NCBI GenBank assembly: GCA_949126835.1
Contig: OX421501.1
Location: forward strand, 4,401,499 to 4,465,498
DNA length: 64,000 nt
Reading direction: 5' to 3'
From: Anisus vortex
Taxonomy: Eukaryota; Mollusca; Gastropoda; Planorbidae
In this document: positions 1-13,300 of the stretch, piece by piece
Numbering within the stretch: position 1 is the stretch's first letter
Layout of the letters: each line of letters opens with the position of its first letter
Program-made: the position numbers and the translations under genes
The notes under the pieces: model-generated
Told to the model about the DNA's origin: nothing
The model's input: only the letters and a program-made list of their open reading frames with translations
Database searches by the model: none

Positions 1-200
1 TCCACAAGTATTACTTTTTATTTGTTTACTTCTCACTCATTGTTATCTCATTAAGGACTCATGTTTCTCCAACAGACCACAATGTGGCAGGTTTACCTAT
101 TTATAGGGTCACTGGGTTGAATCAACTAAAATACAGTACCAGCTCTAAACAGGCTTGGTGGTTCACTGACATCTGGTTGTCAAAACGTAAAAAAAAAAAG

Positions 201-510
201 TTACACGAGCGAGTTTACTAGCTGCTAGTTAGCTAGTTAAGTCGCCGGTGAGTTGGAGAGTGCGGTAGTTGACGATGACACTAAAAGCTTCTCACACGCT
301 CAATTACACGGGCGAGTTTACTAGCTGCTAGTGGACACACTGCTAATTTCTCGATCAAACGCCGGTGAGTGGCGAGTAAAGTTGACAGGCTTTCACCTTT
401 TCCCCCAGCTTTTTTACTAGCAGGGCTAGTAGCTGACTAGCTGCCAGTGATTAGATTACTAGCAATATAGTAAACTAGCCGACTAGCAGCAAGTAAACTC
501 GCTCGTTTAA
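201..510. mobile_element. MITE-like element with terminal inverted repeats
   Basis: The left end (201-233) and the right end (about 478-510) are near-perfect inverted copies built on GAGCGAGTTTAC and GCTGCTAGT. A third, direct copy of the same motif lies at 305-332, and several short CTAGC-rich blocks lie between. This is the structure of a small non-autonomous DNA transposon. The superfamily is unclear because no clean target duplication is visible. Confidence 0.6.
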
Positions 511-1278
511 TTTAGCCTTAACTGGGCATTGGTCAGGCGAATACAATTACTATGCATGCGTATAGATCGTGTAATTTGGGCATCGCTTTTTTTACTAGCC
601 CTACCTAGCAGTAATTCCCTCACGAAAGAAAGAGATGAGCTGTCCGATTCGTTCGATATTTTGGGCGTGATATCATAGTTTTAAGTGGTGCTCCAGGGAA
701 GGTTGGCGTTCTGCCCGGGGGAGAGGGGCTAAATTGGTGAGGAAGTAGACGAAGGCCAGTTAGTCCCGCAGATGTACCTCTTTGCATGAGCTCTGAGCTT
801 ACGAGCTCAGTCTCACCATTGCACCATCGCCTTTTGCAAATTTATTCTCTGGAATATTTGCACCGTGTTAAGACCAACTCTTTTTCAAGACCTGTGCCAC
901 CTGGCCTCTGTCTATGAACTATCGTGCAAAGTAAGTATCTCCTGAAACAAGGGGGCCCAATCGTAACTGGGCCTTTAGCCTGCGTTTTTTTTAGGCTATG
1001 CACCCCAAACACATTGGTCAGGCCTAGAGATGTTCGGCCTGTTTACACTACCGCTGCGATGAGGCTGCGTGGGTACTTTTCTTGGACCATGGGTACAGAA
1101 GTGGCTAGCCCTACCAACATTATTCTACAAGGTATAATCAATCCTCTTTTAGAAGCATTACGTTTGTTTTTATCTGGAAAAGCTTGTAACAAATCTTTAT
1201 AACTATTGTTTCACCTTTAAACCCATTGTCACTATGCTTCTAATATTTAACCATTTAATATTTTATTTTTCTTTCTAG
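511..1278. other. No gene recognised; GC-richer patch at about 650-830
   Basis: The 650-830 part is clearly richer in G and C than its surroundings and contains a short GAGCT/AGCTC hairpin, so it may be a mobile-element fragment. A strong GTAAGT donor follows position 930, with a possible 41-nt exon at 890-930. Nothing around it resembles the repeated introns further on, so it was not included in the micro-exon gene model. Confidence 0.4.
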
Positions 1279-1307
1279 AAGTTTTTGCAAAAAAAAGTGA
1301 AATTGGG
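1279..1307 (+). CDS. Micro-exon 1 (29 nt), tentative
   Basis: The acceptor is TTTCTTTCTAG and the donor GTAAGC. Phase 0 in and phase 2 out read KFLQKKVKL plus a Gly completed by exon 2. Its flanking introns do not clearly match the repeated modules, so it is the least certain exon of the chain. Confidence 0.35.
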
Positions 1308-4300
1308 GTAAGCTAAAGTTTTTTTGTTTTTTTTATGAACTCAAAATAAAAATATCATTTAGTTATGATCTTACATAATTATGGACATATAATAACCACC
1401 CTTTATCTCCAAAAAAGCAACAGTTTTTTTCTTTGTTTCTTTTTTTTTTTTATTAGTTGATATGACATAATATCCGTATAGTATATGTCAGAGATGTTCT
1501 GTACAATTGTTTAAAGTCTGTGAAAAGTTTATATTCTTAGTTCCAGATGGTAATATATAATAGTAAGCCCTAATCTCACCATTATAATGAATACCTAGAC
1601 ATGATAAAAGAATACAATAGACTATATAAACTACAGACGATGCAACCACTCACATTTCCCGATAGAATTGCTCTAACCAAAGACTATAATAAGATGGACC
1701 GCTTGTTCTTTTTTGTTCTGTGCGCAATCAGTAAGGCTGACTTAAATAACTTCTACGCTCCTACGATTGCATTATAAAGGTTTTAACGCTGTAAACAAAT
1801 TTCGATTGCATGAGAAAATCATGATCAGGGCTGTGGTTTCCTTATGTTTAATAATAAGGGCACGGTAAGCACCAATTTACTTAAAAATAATTTACTTTAC
1901 GATTTATATGTATTTAGTGATTTTTATATCATCTATATCTGAGCATTTAATGTATATATCAAATTACAGCCCAAAAGACTTCGATGGCAATTTTAAGTAA
2001 GTAACATTTATTTGTGTTGAAAAGATGTTTTTCAAAATGGTTAAAATAGGCCTATCATTATGAAATATGACACTATTTAATGTTTTTTTTAATCCATCTC
2101 CCTACTTGAAAAAAAATGAAAACTCTTCAAATGAAATTTTCAAGCGCTTCACTTTATCATCTTCAAGTATTTCTGTAAGTCTAGTTAAATACAATGAATC
2201 TATCATAATGTCTCCATGGACACGGTACATAAGATACATATCAGTAACTATATTAGTTGGACAAGCAACAATAGGTACATAATCTAACTTTGGTAGTTGC
2301 AAAAGTAACAATGTTTGCTCGCAATACAATAATATATTAGTAGAAAAAGCATTAATTCTTGCACAAAATACATCAATCTTACTCTGATGTTCTATAAACG
2401 TCAGAGAAAACATTAAGACGGTCAAATAACATTAGTCTACAACAACAAAAAAACAATATTAAAAAAAAAGATGCAGCATGGCTGTTAAGGTCTTGTAGCA
2501 AAGTAGTGAAGCAGTTTGAAATCCTAATTAAAATACTATTATTACTGTGGTGAACTATTACTGTAAGGCCTTTTCGAAGATAACTTTTTCACGTTTTTTA
2601 AGTAGAGAAAGAAAGCCCTAAATTAATTTGTATTTTTTTTATACGTAACACATTTTTAATATAACAAATCATGCAAGTAAAATATTTTGATTTAATGTAT
2701 AAATAGTTAGAATAAATGAATTGTATGTCAGTATGATAAACATGTATACTTATTTAACTATTATTCATTATAAAATAAATATGCGCATATACATTAAATA
2801 AGCTTATACAAAATAAATTTCTATTTTTGGTTCTATAGTTACGACCTGGTGGTAAGTTATTATCTAAAAAAATTACCTTTTAATTTATATAACAGCTTTA
2901 CTATTTTTTATCAAATATTTTTGTTTATCTTTGTTATATTTATTTTATGCAATTAAATTATCTAAAAAACAAACACGTGTCACTGTGTTATCAAATCATA
3001 TCGCTTTCATTTTATTGTATCAATTTGGCTTCAATTTAAAATTCTTTGGTTTAACTCTGTTCATTTTAGCTTTAATCATTACTAGTGTGGCTTAACTCTT
3101 GTCATTTTATAATCTTTCTTTGTCAATGTGATTTAACTCTTGTCATATTGGCAAACATTTTGATCACTGTGGTTTAACTCTTGCCATTCTGACGTTATAT
3201 TATATCACTTTCATACAACTTTAAACAATTGTTGGTCTTTAAACTTCATCTCTGTAGTTTCACTAATATCAATATGTTTTTGTTTGCTAAGTCGCTATTA
3301 ATTTCTTTCTTTCTAAAATTGTATTAATTTTTCTTTTTACGTTTAGTCTCCCTATGTAAAATATTTGTAAGTACTATTTTGTTTTTGTATTTTAATTAGC
3401 ATTTATAGCAAGAATGAAAAATATACATTTAATATTCCCATGATTAATAAATCATTTAATTTTTACTTATCATTTGTCTATAAGAAAGAGCCAGTGTAAT
3501 TTTCATTTTACATTTCTTTCATCTTAAGGCCATTACGGCGAGAGGAGAGGCATTTTTGTTATTTCTTATCCAATATGTTTTATATTTGCACAATATATTT
3601 ATAGTACTATTGACAGAACGTATAAAATAATTATTTACAGTTAGCATAAATGGTAACAAACTAGATTTATGCAAATTGTTAGGAGGAATTTTAGATAAGA
3701 CTCAAAATTAATTTTTTATGATTTTTTTTAATGAATTTTTTAGTGAGGCATTTGAAAAAAACTATAAAAAAATAAAAAGTTACTAATATATTAATAACAA
3801 ATAACTAATTGTTATTTACAAAATCGCTTTATACTATTTAAAAGCAATAATTTAATGAATATGTGTTTGAAATTACATGATAACTGGTTAATAAATACAA
3901 AAAAAACTTGTGTATTATTTAAGCTTTTAAGAAAAAAAAAAGAAAAACCGTAGATTCTAGAAAATTTTTTTTTTTAGGAAATTTCGAATTTTTTTTTTTT
4001 TTTTATCTCATTTCTAATTGTTTGTTGTAAGATTTTACCACATAATACAACATGTTAACCTTTCATTTGATGGATAGTAATATAGTCTTAGCCTCTATTT
4101 CATATATTACTGTAGTATAAATATGTTTTTAAAAAAATGAGGACGTATACCCATTTTAAATGCATTTTTTACATTTAAGAAATGTTACTAAAATTCCCGA
4201 AGTAAATATTTTAGATCCAGGAATAGTTAAGTATACAATTTAGGCAAAAAGTAACAATTTGAATTTTTCTGAAATTTAGATCAATTTCATGCGCATTCCT

Positions 4301-7300
4301 CCCCTTAACAGCAACTATTTATTTTGCATCTCAATATTAATACTGTATTTAATAATTTATTATAGTATTTTTTACATATATTTAAATTTTATCTTTACTG
4401 ATTTAATTATTATTACAACATTTAAATCCCGTATATCCAAAAATACTTGTTATTATCTCAATCTTCCTTAAAAATATTGGGAGATCAGGGAGTGGGAATT
4501 TTATAAAGTTATATATATATATTTACTAGTTTTTATGCCCGTCGAAATTATGGAGAAAGCAATGACTACAATGTGTTTTGTTAAGAGAAAAAGTTCAACA
4601 ACAATGTTATAGTACAAACTGTACTGGGATCACTTTTTTCAGTATTTAGTGGGGAGTGAGGCTTTTATAAAATTATATGTATAATATAATATTTAAATCA
4701 TACTAAATGTGTAGTCAATATTAAATTTTCTAACCAGTTTTATCAAAACCTATTCTTAATTTAGTTATTTAAATTACTACTCTTGTGATTAATTAATTAT
4801 TTGTTTTGTTATTTTAAATTTTATGAGTTTTTCAGGATATTTTCCAAAGTCCTTCAAGTTTTGTTTGTAATTGTTAATTTAGAAATTTGATTTTTTGTTG
4901 ATCGATGCTGGGGTTTCATTATATATTATAATTATGTTAAGATAAGCATCCATTTACTATTTACAAAAATACTTGATAATTGATATGATTTTAGTGATTT
5001 TCAAATCAGAATAATATTTAATGTATATTAAATAACAGATCAAAAGGCCCCGAGGGAGCTATTAAGTAAGTATCCTTTATTTGTGTTGAAAATATGTCTT
5101 TTTAACCCTTACAGTCCCGGGCGCGTATATAGCGGAACTGAAGGCAGCATAGATAGAAGTAGGTCGGTACGGGAAGGGTTAATAATGTTAAAATATCATT
5201 AAGAAACATTAATCTTTGTATGTCTTCTCTTCGTATCTCTGAGTAAAAAGTCTATTTCAAATCATGGGAGATTTGATTTCTGTTGTTGATCGTGGCTGTG
5301 GTTTCTTTATATATTTAATACTTAGGGCAAGATAAGCACCGATTTACTTTATAATAATTTACTTTACAGTATATACGTATTTAGTGTTTTTCAAATCATC
5401 AATAACTAAAATTCAATGTATATTAAATTACAGCCCAAAAGTCTTCGATGGCGCTATTAAGTAAGTAGCATTCAATTGTGTTGAAAATATGTTATTCAAT
5501 AAGGTTAAAATATCATTATGAAATATTCAACGTTTTATGTTTTTTATATTTTTTTAATAAAAGTAAAAAGTCTCTTACAAAACATGAGCCAGTAAATCAG
5601 AGTTTACGGTGTGTCATGTATTAAAACAAGACTGTTGGAGTATAATTGGAGTTGAGTTGGAGTATAATTGTTTCAAAAACGACACAGAAAACACTCCAAT
5701 TTTTTTTATTTTTTTATATTGAATACAAAAATCCAGAAACCACTATCTATGCGATTACAAAGAAAACAACAACACGTCATTCATTCCTAGACAAAACACA
5801 AGACTCTGACGTCACTTCCGTAACGAACAACCGCGTCATACATCAGACGTATCGCTTAGATATTATTATGAGGCATTAAAAAATACATAACATAGCTCAC
5901 AATATAATTATAAATAATAGAACAAGGTTTTAGATAACATAGCTCACAACATAATCTATATATATAAAAAGGATCCCCATTGGTCAATTTGAAAACACGT
6001 GTGTCACCCACCGACCTATCTAGGCCTAGCCCAATATACCGTCTAATAATTTTTCACATCGGACCTGTGTCTTCGACAGCTCAGTGGTAAACGTAGTGGA
6101 CTGCTATACGGGCGACCAGGGTTCGATTCTCCAGTTAGACTATACTTTTTTTTTTCGACAATTAATTTTTCAAACTTTTAAAAACAAAAGACATTGTAAA
6201 TCTATAGGCAATATAGATTTTGTTAAATAAAAATATTTTACTATTTTTTTTACCCTATTACAATATTTATTTACTTTCCTAAAAGTATTCAGTAAGTGTA
6301 GTTTATAAATTTGTTATCTGCACCCCAGACAGTCCTTTTTTTTTCACCCGGGCAACGCCGGGCAATGTAGCTTGTTATAAATAATAGAACAAGTTTTCTG
6401 TAATTCTTAATTTAGCTATTCCATTCTTATTGATCTGTGCTGGGGTTTTACCATGTATAATAATTATATCAAAATAAGCACTAATATAAAATCATTTACT
6501 TTACAATTTGAATATATTTTAAATGATTTTCAATACATCAATAATTAAAATTCAATGTATATTAAATTACAGCCCAAAAGACTTCGATGGCGCTTTTAAG
6601 TAAGCATCATTTAATATTTTTGAAAATATGATTTTCAATAAGGTTTACATATTGTTAAACTTTTTATGTCTTTTCTTCGTAACTAAAATAAAAGGTATAT
6701 TTCAAATGAAGAGCGATTTGATTTTGTGTTCATCAAGGCTGGGGGGGGGGGGTCTTTATGTTTAATAATTAGGGCAAAATACGTACCAATTTACTTTACA
6801 ATAATTTACTTTACAGTTTATAACTTTTTAGTGATTTTTAAATTATCAATAATTAAGAATGTAATGTAATTATATTACAGCCCAAAAGGCATCAAGGGCG
6901 ATTTACTGTAAGTAAAATTTAATTGTGTTGAAAATATAATTCATCAAAGAACAAACTATTAAAAAGTAAATTTCAAAGCATGTGCTCCTTCAGAGTTTAC
7001 AACGTCCCTTACGCAGCACATACGTTGTTAGAAAGTCTGGTTAACACTTGTAACGTATAATTAACTCCCTTGGTTTTTGTTTATCTCCCCTTTGATAACT
7101 CGTGGTCACTGTCTTTTTGGTGACCCGAGAATGACCCTTGTTTGGATGAAGGCGTGTGGTCAGACCGCGTTTGTAAGGAGAGAGAGAGATGTGTGTAGTT
7201 TGTTTTTTTCAGTTAGAGAGTTAGAATATTCAGAGAAGGTTTGTTTTCTGTTATGACTTATGTTCTGATGAAAATTGTATGTTTTATAGACTGTGAAGCT

Positions 7301-10300
7301 CAGTCTTATTTTATATTAAAAGTATTATTTATTGTTCCTGAAGAAGTCTCTTTTATTATTACTTAGAAGGAAGTATTAGTGATAGAACCAACACCCTAGA
7401 CATCGAGACGTAACACACTTACTAAAAACTGCCTTTAGATTTATTTTACACATCGTTACAAACAAAGCGAGGTAATCTATCTCCATACTTAAAAACAGTA
7501 AAAAAAAAAAAAATTCAAATGAACATTTACAAACGTTTTACTTTATCATCTTTAAGTATTTCTGTAAGTCTAGTTAAGTACATTGAGTATATTTTATGAC
7601 TCCATGTGTCTAGGCCCCCTACTACTTCTAATTTATATTAATGATCTATCAAATTGCATCAACAGAGGAACAAAAGTAAGATTATTTGAGATGATTGCAT
7701 AATTTATAGAATAATAAAGTCAAGAAAAAATAGCGCAATTTTTAAAAAAGACCTAGATGAACTACAAAAATGGGAATTAAACTGGAGTATGTCTTTTCAC
7801 CCAGAAAAATGCCAATTAATAAGGGTATCCAAGAAAAAGAAACAAATAATAGCAAACTACTTCATTCATGGTAAAGAACTAACTCAAACTAGCAATGCTA
7901 AGTATCTGGGAGTAATAATAAATGACAAGTTATCTTGGAGCCCTCATATTGATAAAGTAATTAAAAAGTCAAGTAAACATTAGGATTCATAAAAATTATT
8001 TTGTACAAATGTAATAAGAATATAAAACTAAAATGATATTGCACATTAGTTAGGCCTTTACTAGAATATGCAGGACCTGTATGGGATCCATCAACTAAAG
8101 AAAACATAAAAAAAATAGAACGAAATAAAAAAGAGCTGCGAGGTTCATAACTAGCAAATATTCTCAAATAACAAGAGTAAGATTAACAAGATTAGTCAAA
8201 TCACTAAACCTAGAAACATTAGAGAACAGAAGGGCAAAGAGTAAAGTAGTAATAATACATAAGGAATTAAACTCTAATTTAGAAATACAACCCAATAACA
8301 ACCTGTTGCAAAGCTCAGATAAACATAAAGACAAAAACACTTTCCTTGTCCCTTATGCGAGAACCAACGCCTATAAAGAACTCTTTTTTCCCGAGTGGTA
8401 TTCGGGCATGGAATGGGTTGCCTGAACAAACAAGGAAAACCAGTAACTTAACATAATTTAAAACATTAATCAGAATTCAAGACTAGACTCCGACAACGGA
8501 TGAGCGTATGACGCAATAATCTTCTTTATAGAGAGAGCGTCTGTAACGTATAAGATAATAAAAACGGTACGCAAGATACATAGTACTAACTATAACAGTT
8601 GGACAAGTAGCAATTGGTACACTAAATACATAAATCTAAATTTGAGAAAGAAACAATGTGTGCTCACAATACACTAAAAATTTTTTTTTAAGCATTAGCG
8701 CAAAGTACTTCTTATACTTCATCTTATTATCTTATATATTCTTCATCTTATACTTGATGATCTTTAAACGTCCTTCGTTTTATCTATCTTTCTCTATGTC
8801 TTCGTTTTGGAGTCCAAGCATCTAACAACGTCTATCGGTCTCTTTGACTTTTTGGAGCGTTCATCATCAATGGGAAAATTTCAGTTGTTTCTTCTTGACT
8901 ACGATAGAGTTAATTGTAATTTAACATCCGTGTTTGCTGTTGCTGTGCTTGTATTGCGGTACGAAGTTCAAATAACATTGATCTACAACTCAAAGTACCA
9001 ATACAAAATAGAAAAAAAATGTGTAGCATGCTGTTACAGTGCATAGTAGTAAATCCACATTGAAAACAGTCTAACAAGATATATTTTAAAATAATAACAT
9101 TAAGGTCTTTATGAAGATTAGTTGGTCATGTTTTATAAGTAGAAATAGAAAGGCCTAAATTAATCTTTTTTTTTCGTCAAACAAATATAACAAATGATGC
9201 AAGTAAAATAGTTTGGGTTTAATTATAAATAGTTAAAGTAAATTTATTATGACTGTAAAATATATATGTATAATAAAATAAATATGCACATACAAAATTA
9301 CATCTTTATAACAAACTCCTTTTCTATAGTCATGGCTTGCCGGTAAGTTATAATCTTTAAATATTACCTTTGTTTTTTATTTTACACAAATTTTTATATT
9401 TTTTATCAAATAATATTTTTTAAATCTTGGTTATACTTATTGTATGCAATGAAATTATTATCTAAAAAAAACACGTGTCACTGTGTTAGCAACGTATATC
9501 ATTGTGGTTTTATTGTATCCATTTTGGCTTTAATTTTAATTTCCGTGGTTTAACTCATTTTAGCTTTAATCTTTATTAGTGTGGCTTAAATTTTGTTATT
9601 TTAAAATAATTTTTCACCAGTGTGGTTTAACTTGTTTCATATTGTCATCAATCTTGATCACTGATGTTTAATTCTTGTCATTCTCGCTCTAATCTTTATT
9701 ACTATTATATTTCGTCTTTACATCTCTGTAGCTTCACTTCTTTTTTGAATAGTGCGTTTGTTAGCTACGTCGTTATTGATTTATTTCTTTTGAAAATTAT
9801 ATTCCTTTTTCTTTTTTCTATTAGCCTGTCTATGGAATAAGTTTGTAAGTTGCTGTTTTTATGTTCTTGTATTTTAATTACCATTAATAACAAGAATAAA
9901 AAAATATACATTTTATGTTCCCTTTTTAAAAACTGTACTGATAACATTTATTTCCGTATTTATTGTGGAGAATGGATATTCTATTATTTATCTATTTGTA
10001 TATATATTATTATTATGTATTATTTAGTTTGGCTCGTTGATTAAACGCAATATAGAAAACAAATCTGAACACATTTGGTATTTCAATTAAATAACAAATA
10101 CAACTGAACAAAACAAGATACTACGAAGTTCAAGGGTTAAGATACCGTTAATCAATTTTATGATTTAAGAATAAATTTGACAGTACAACTCAAAGTACAA
10201 AAGTAAGAAGAAAACATTTGCAGCATGCCTGTTAGAGTGTTGTAGCAAAGTAATTAAACACAATATAACAGTATAACATTGAACTAAGGACAATATTGGC

Positions 10301-13300
10301 ATAGTAATTTTGTAAAGTAAACTACCATTCTACCTATTTGATCAAAGGGCCAGTGAAGCAGTTTGAAATTCAATTGAAATTATTCTACCCGATTGCTCAA
10401 ATAAATATTAATACTCAAAGACCTGTTCGAAGATTAAATGTTAATATTTTATAAGTAACGATAGATAGGCTTATATTCATTTGTATTTATATATCTAACA
10501 AATAATGCAAGTAAAATATTTAGATTTAAATTATGAATAGTTAGAGTAAACATATGTTATGACTGTAGGATACATATGTAGATATACTTATTTTACTATT
10601 ATGAATTATACAATAAATATGCATATAAAAAAAAAATTCCAAATTATTTTTGTTAGTAACGAAATGCAGGTAAGCTTTACTCTTCAAATATTACCTTTGT
10701 TGTTTTTTTTTAAATAAAAAGCTTTAATAATGTTTTTATATAACAGCCGATATAAAGTTTTTATATAAGCGTACATTCATTAATACTTTTATTTGTCAAT
10801 TTTTTTATATTTTTTTTTATCTTAGTTATAATTATTTTATTCATGAAGTTATCCCAAAAACCACTTGTTGTTGTGTAATTAACCCTTCCAGTAACGACCT
10901 ACTTCTATCTATGCTGCCTTCAGATCCGCTTTATATGCACCCGGGACTGTAAGGGTTAAGTTACATCACTATGGTTTCAATTTTAAACATTTTGGCTTCA
11001 ATTTTTCATTACCGCGGTTGAACTGTTAATTTTTGGCATTAAATACATAAAATCTGTGCTTTTTGACATGTGTAATGTCAGCTTTAAGCTTCCTTACTGT
11101 GGGTTCGGCTTAAAGACGAAGTGAAGAGCGTTTTCTCAAAGGAACGAGATTTGGAATAGCATCATACGGAAGTGATGTTTGAGAAAGGAAATAAACAAAA
11201 AACACGATGCTCTGAATCTATATTTAACCATTTTTATAAAAATAAGAACCGGGAAAAGATTCAAAACACGTGACAATATTCATTTTCCTAGGCGAAATCC
11301 TTTCTCTGACGTCACTTTCTTATGTTGTCGGAAATTAAACATCTCAAATGGCTACGAGATTTGGTTTTTTTCTCGCCCCAAAAAAAAACAAAACGCAAAT
11401 TTAAGTGCAAATATTGAACTAATTACTTGAAAGTTATCTTTGATATTTTGCATAAATGCTTTTATTAACATTCAGATATTGAATACACTATCTATTATTG
11501 AATACACTATTTATTATAAAAATCAAATGTTAACTCAATTTTGATAAAAAGCTCTTCACTTGGCCTTTACATTTTTATCACTATTATAAAACTTTAAATC
11601 TTTTTAGTCTTTTGAACTCCAATGCTGTAGTTTTATTTGTGTCAATTAGGTTTCCATTTTTTTTCTTGGCTTAGTCGCTTTTGATGTTTTTCTTTCTAAA
11701 ATTATATTACTTTCACTCAGCTTGCCTCGGAAAAATTGTAAGTGCCTTTTTTGTTTTTGTAATTTTTAAAAATTAATTAGAACAATAAAAATAATAAAAG
11801 TATACATTTTAGATTCCCATTATCTTACAAATGACCAAATTTTTTGTTAAATTTAAGATTTGTCAATGAGTTGTAGAATAAGTCCGTGGATTATTTTATT
11901 TTGGAATTATTTCTTCTTAAAAGCAAATACTTATTTAGCAACGTAATTTTTAAACATTATTTAGAATTTATGATATATATTTTTTTTTATTTACTGATTT
12001 TTACTGTTTCAATGATTTTTACTAAAATTAAATATGTAAATTTAAAAAAAAAGGTTGTTATTATCTCATACTTCCTCAAAGCTTTTAGGAGTGCAGGGAG
12101 TGGGAATTGTATAAAGTTTAATATATATATGAAGACTCCAATGAAAGAAAAAGAACGCACATATTTTCGCTTTTGAGAAAATTGAATAATAAACTTTGAA
12201 GACCAAAGAAATACTTATTAAAATGTTCAAATACATTTTATATTTACTAAAAGGCCCTTCATTTGTGAATAATAAAACAGAAAATCAATGATTTTTTATG
12301 CACACATAAAATATGTATGGTCAAATTTCGGAACACACCCTAAATTGGACTATGTGCGTTCTTCCAAAGTTTTCAGAAATGTTATAGTTTTTTGTCAAAA
12401 AACAATAAAAAATTTCCAAATCAGTCTTAAGATTATTGTTAATATTTTGTTTAGTATTTTAAAATGTAAAAAAGTACAAAGCTTGTTGTTAAAATTCTTT
12501 TTTTTTCACATTTTATTTTTTGCTGATTTGACATAAATTGTCAACTTTCCTTCTTCATGCGACATTGCTTTAAAGCATTCCAGCCCTTTAAAAAATGTTT
12601 GTAACAAATGAAATAATTTTGAGGCAGTTTTATATTCTAATATTAAAAGAAATTAGAGAAAATAAACCAGATGTATACAGAGACAAATATAATTATGAAG
12701 AAATATTTTGTACATGCTAATATTTCTCTCTTTAAACATTTGAGTAATTCTGCCCACCCCCACGCTTCAATCATCAATAACTAAGCTATTAATTTATATT
12801 GAAAGGCTTAAAAGCTCAAAAGGCGGTGGAGGCGTTAAAGGGTAAGCACCATTTTGTTGTAATGAAATTAAAACTTTTCAAATGGAAAAAGTCTACGAGA
12901 TTCATTTTAAAAAAAATGTATAATATATCATTATGAAATGTCAAAGTTTTAATGTTTGGTTTTAAGTTATTAAAGTATAGTCAATATTATCATTAAACTT
13001 TCTAAGCAGTTTCACCTAAATCTATTATAAATTACTGATTTAAATTACTAATGTTATCATTAATTAATTGTTTGCCGTTTTCTTGTAAATTTGATATGAC
13101 TATGAGATCATTTCTAAATTCTTTTAAGTTTTTAATAATATTTTATTTATCAATTTGATTTATTTTTTTTATTGATTTGTTATGGGGGTTGGAGTTAGCT
13201 TATGTATAGTGTTATAGTGTTTATGACATTATAAGCCCAAGAATTTATGTTCTACTATATATTTGTTTAATGATTTATAAATCATCAATAAATATGCCTT

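Noticed and set aside
890..930. Possible 41-nt first exon of the micro-exon gene with a strong GTAAGT donor
   Set aside because: It would end in phase 2 while the next candidate exon needs phase 0, and its flanks do not match the repeated introns.
924..1202. 92-codon open frame near the left edge
   Set aside because: No recognisable motif and a low-complexity middle. It begins on a splice-donor-like site and shows no codon bias, so it is probably chance.
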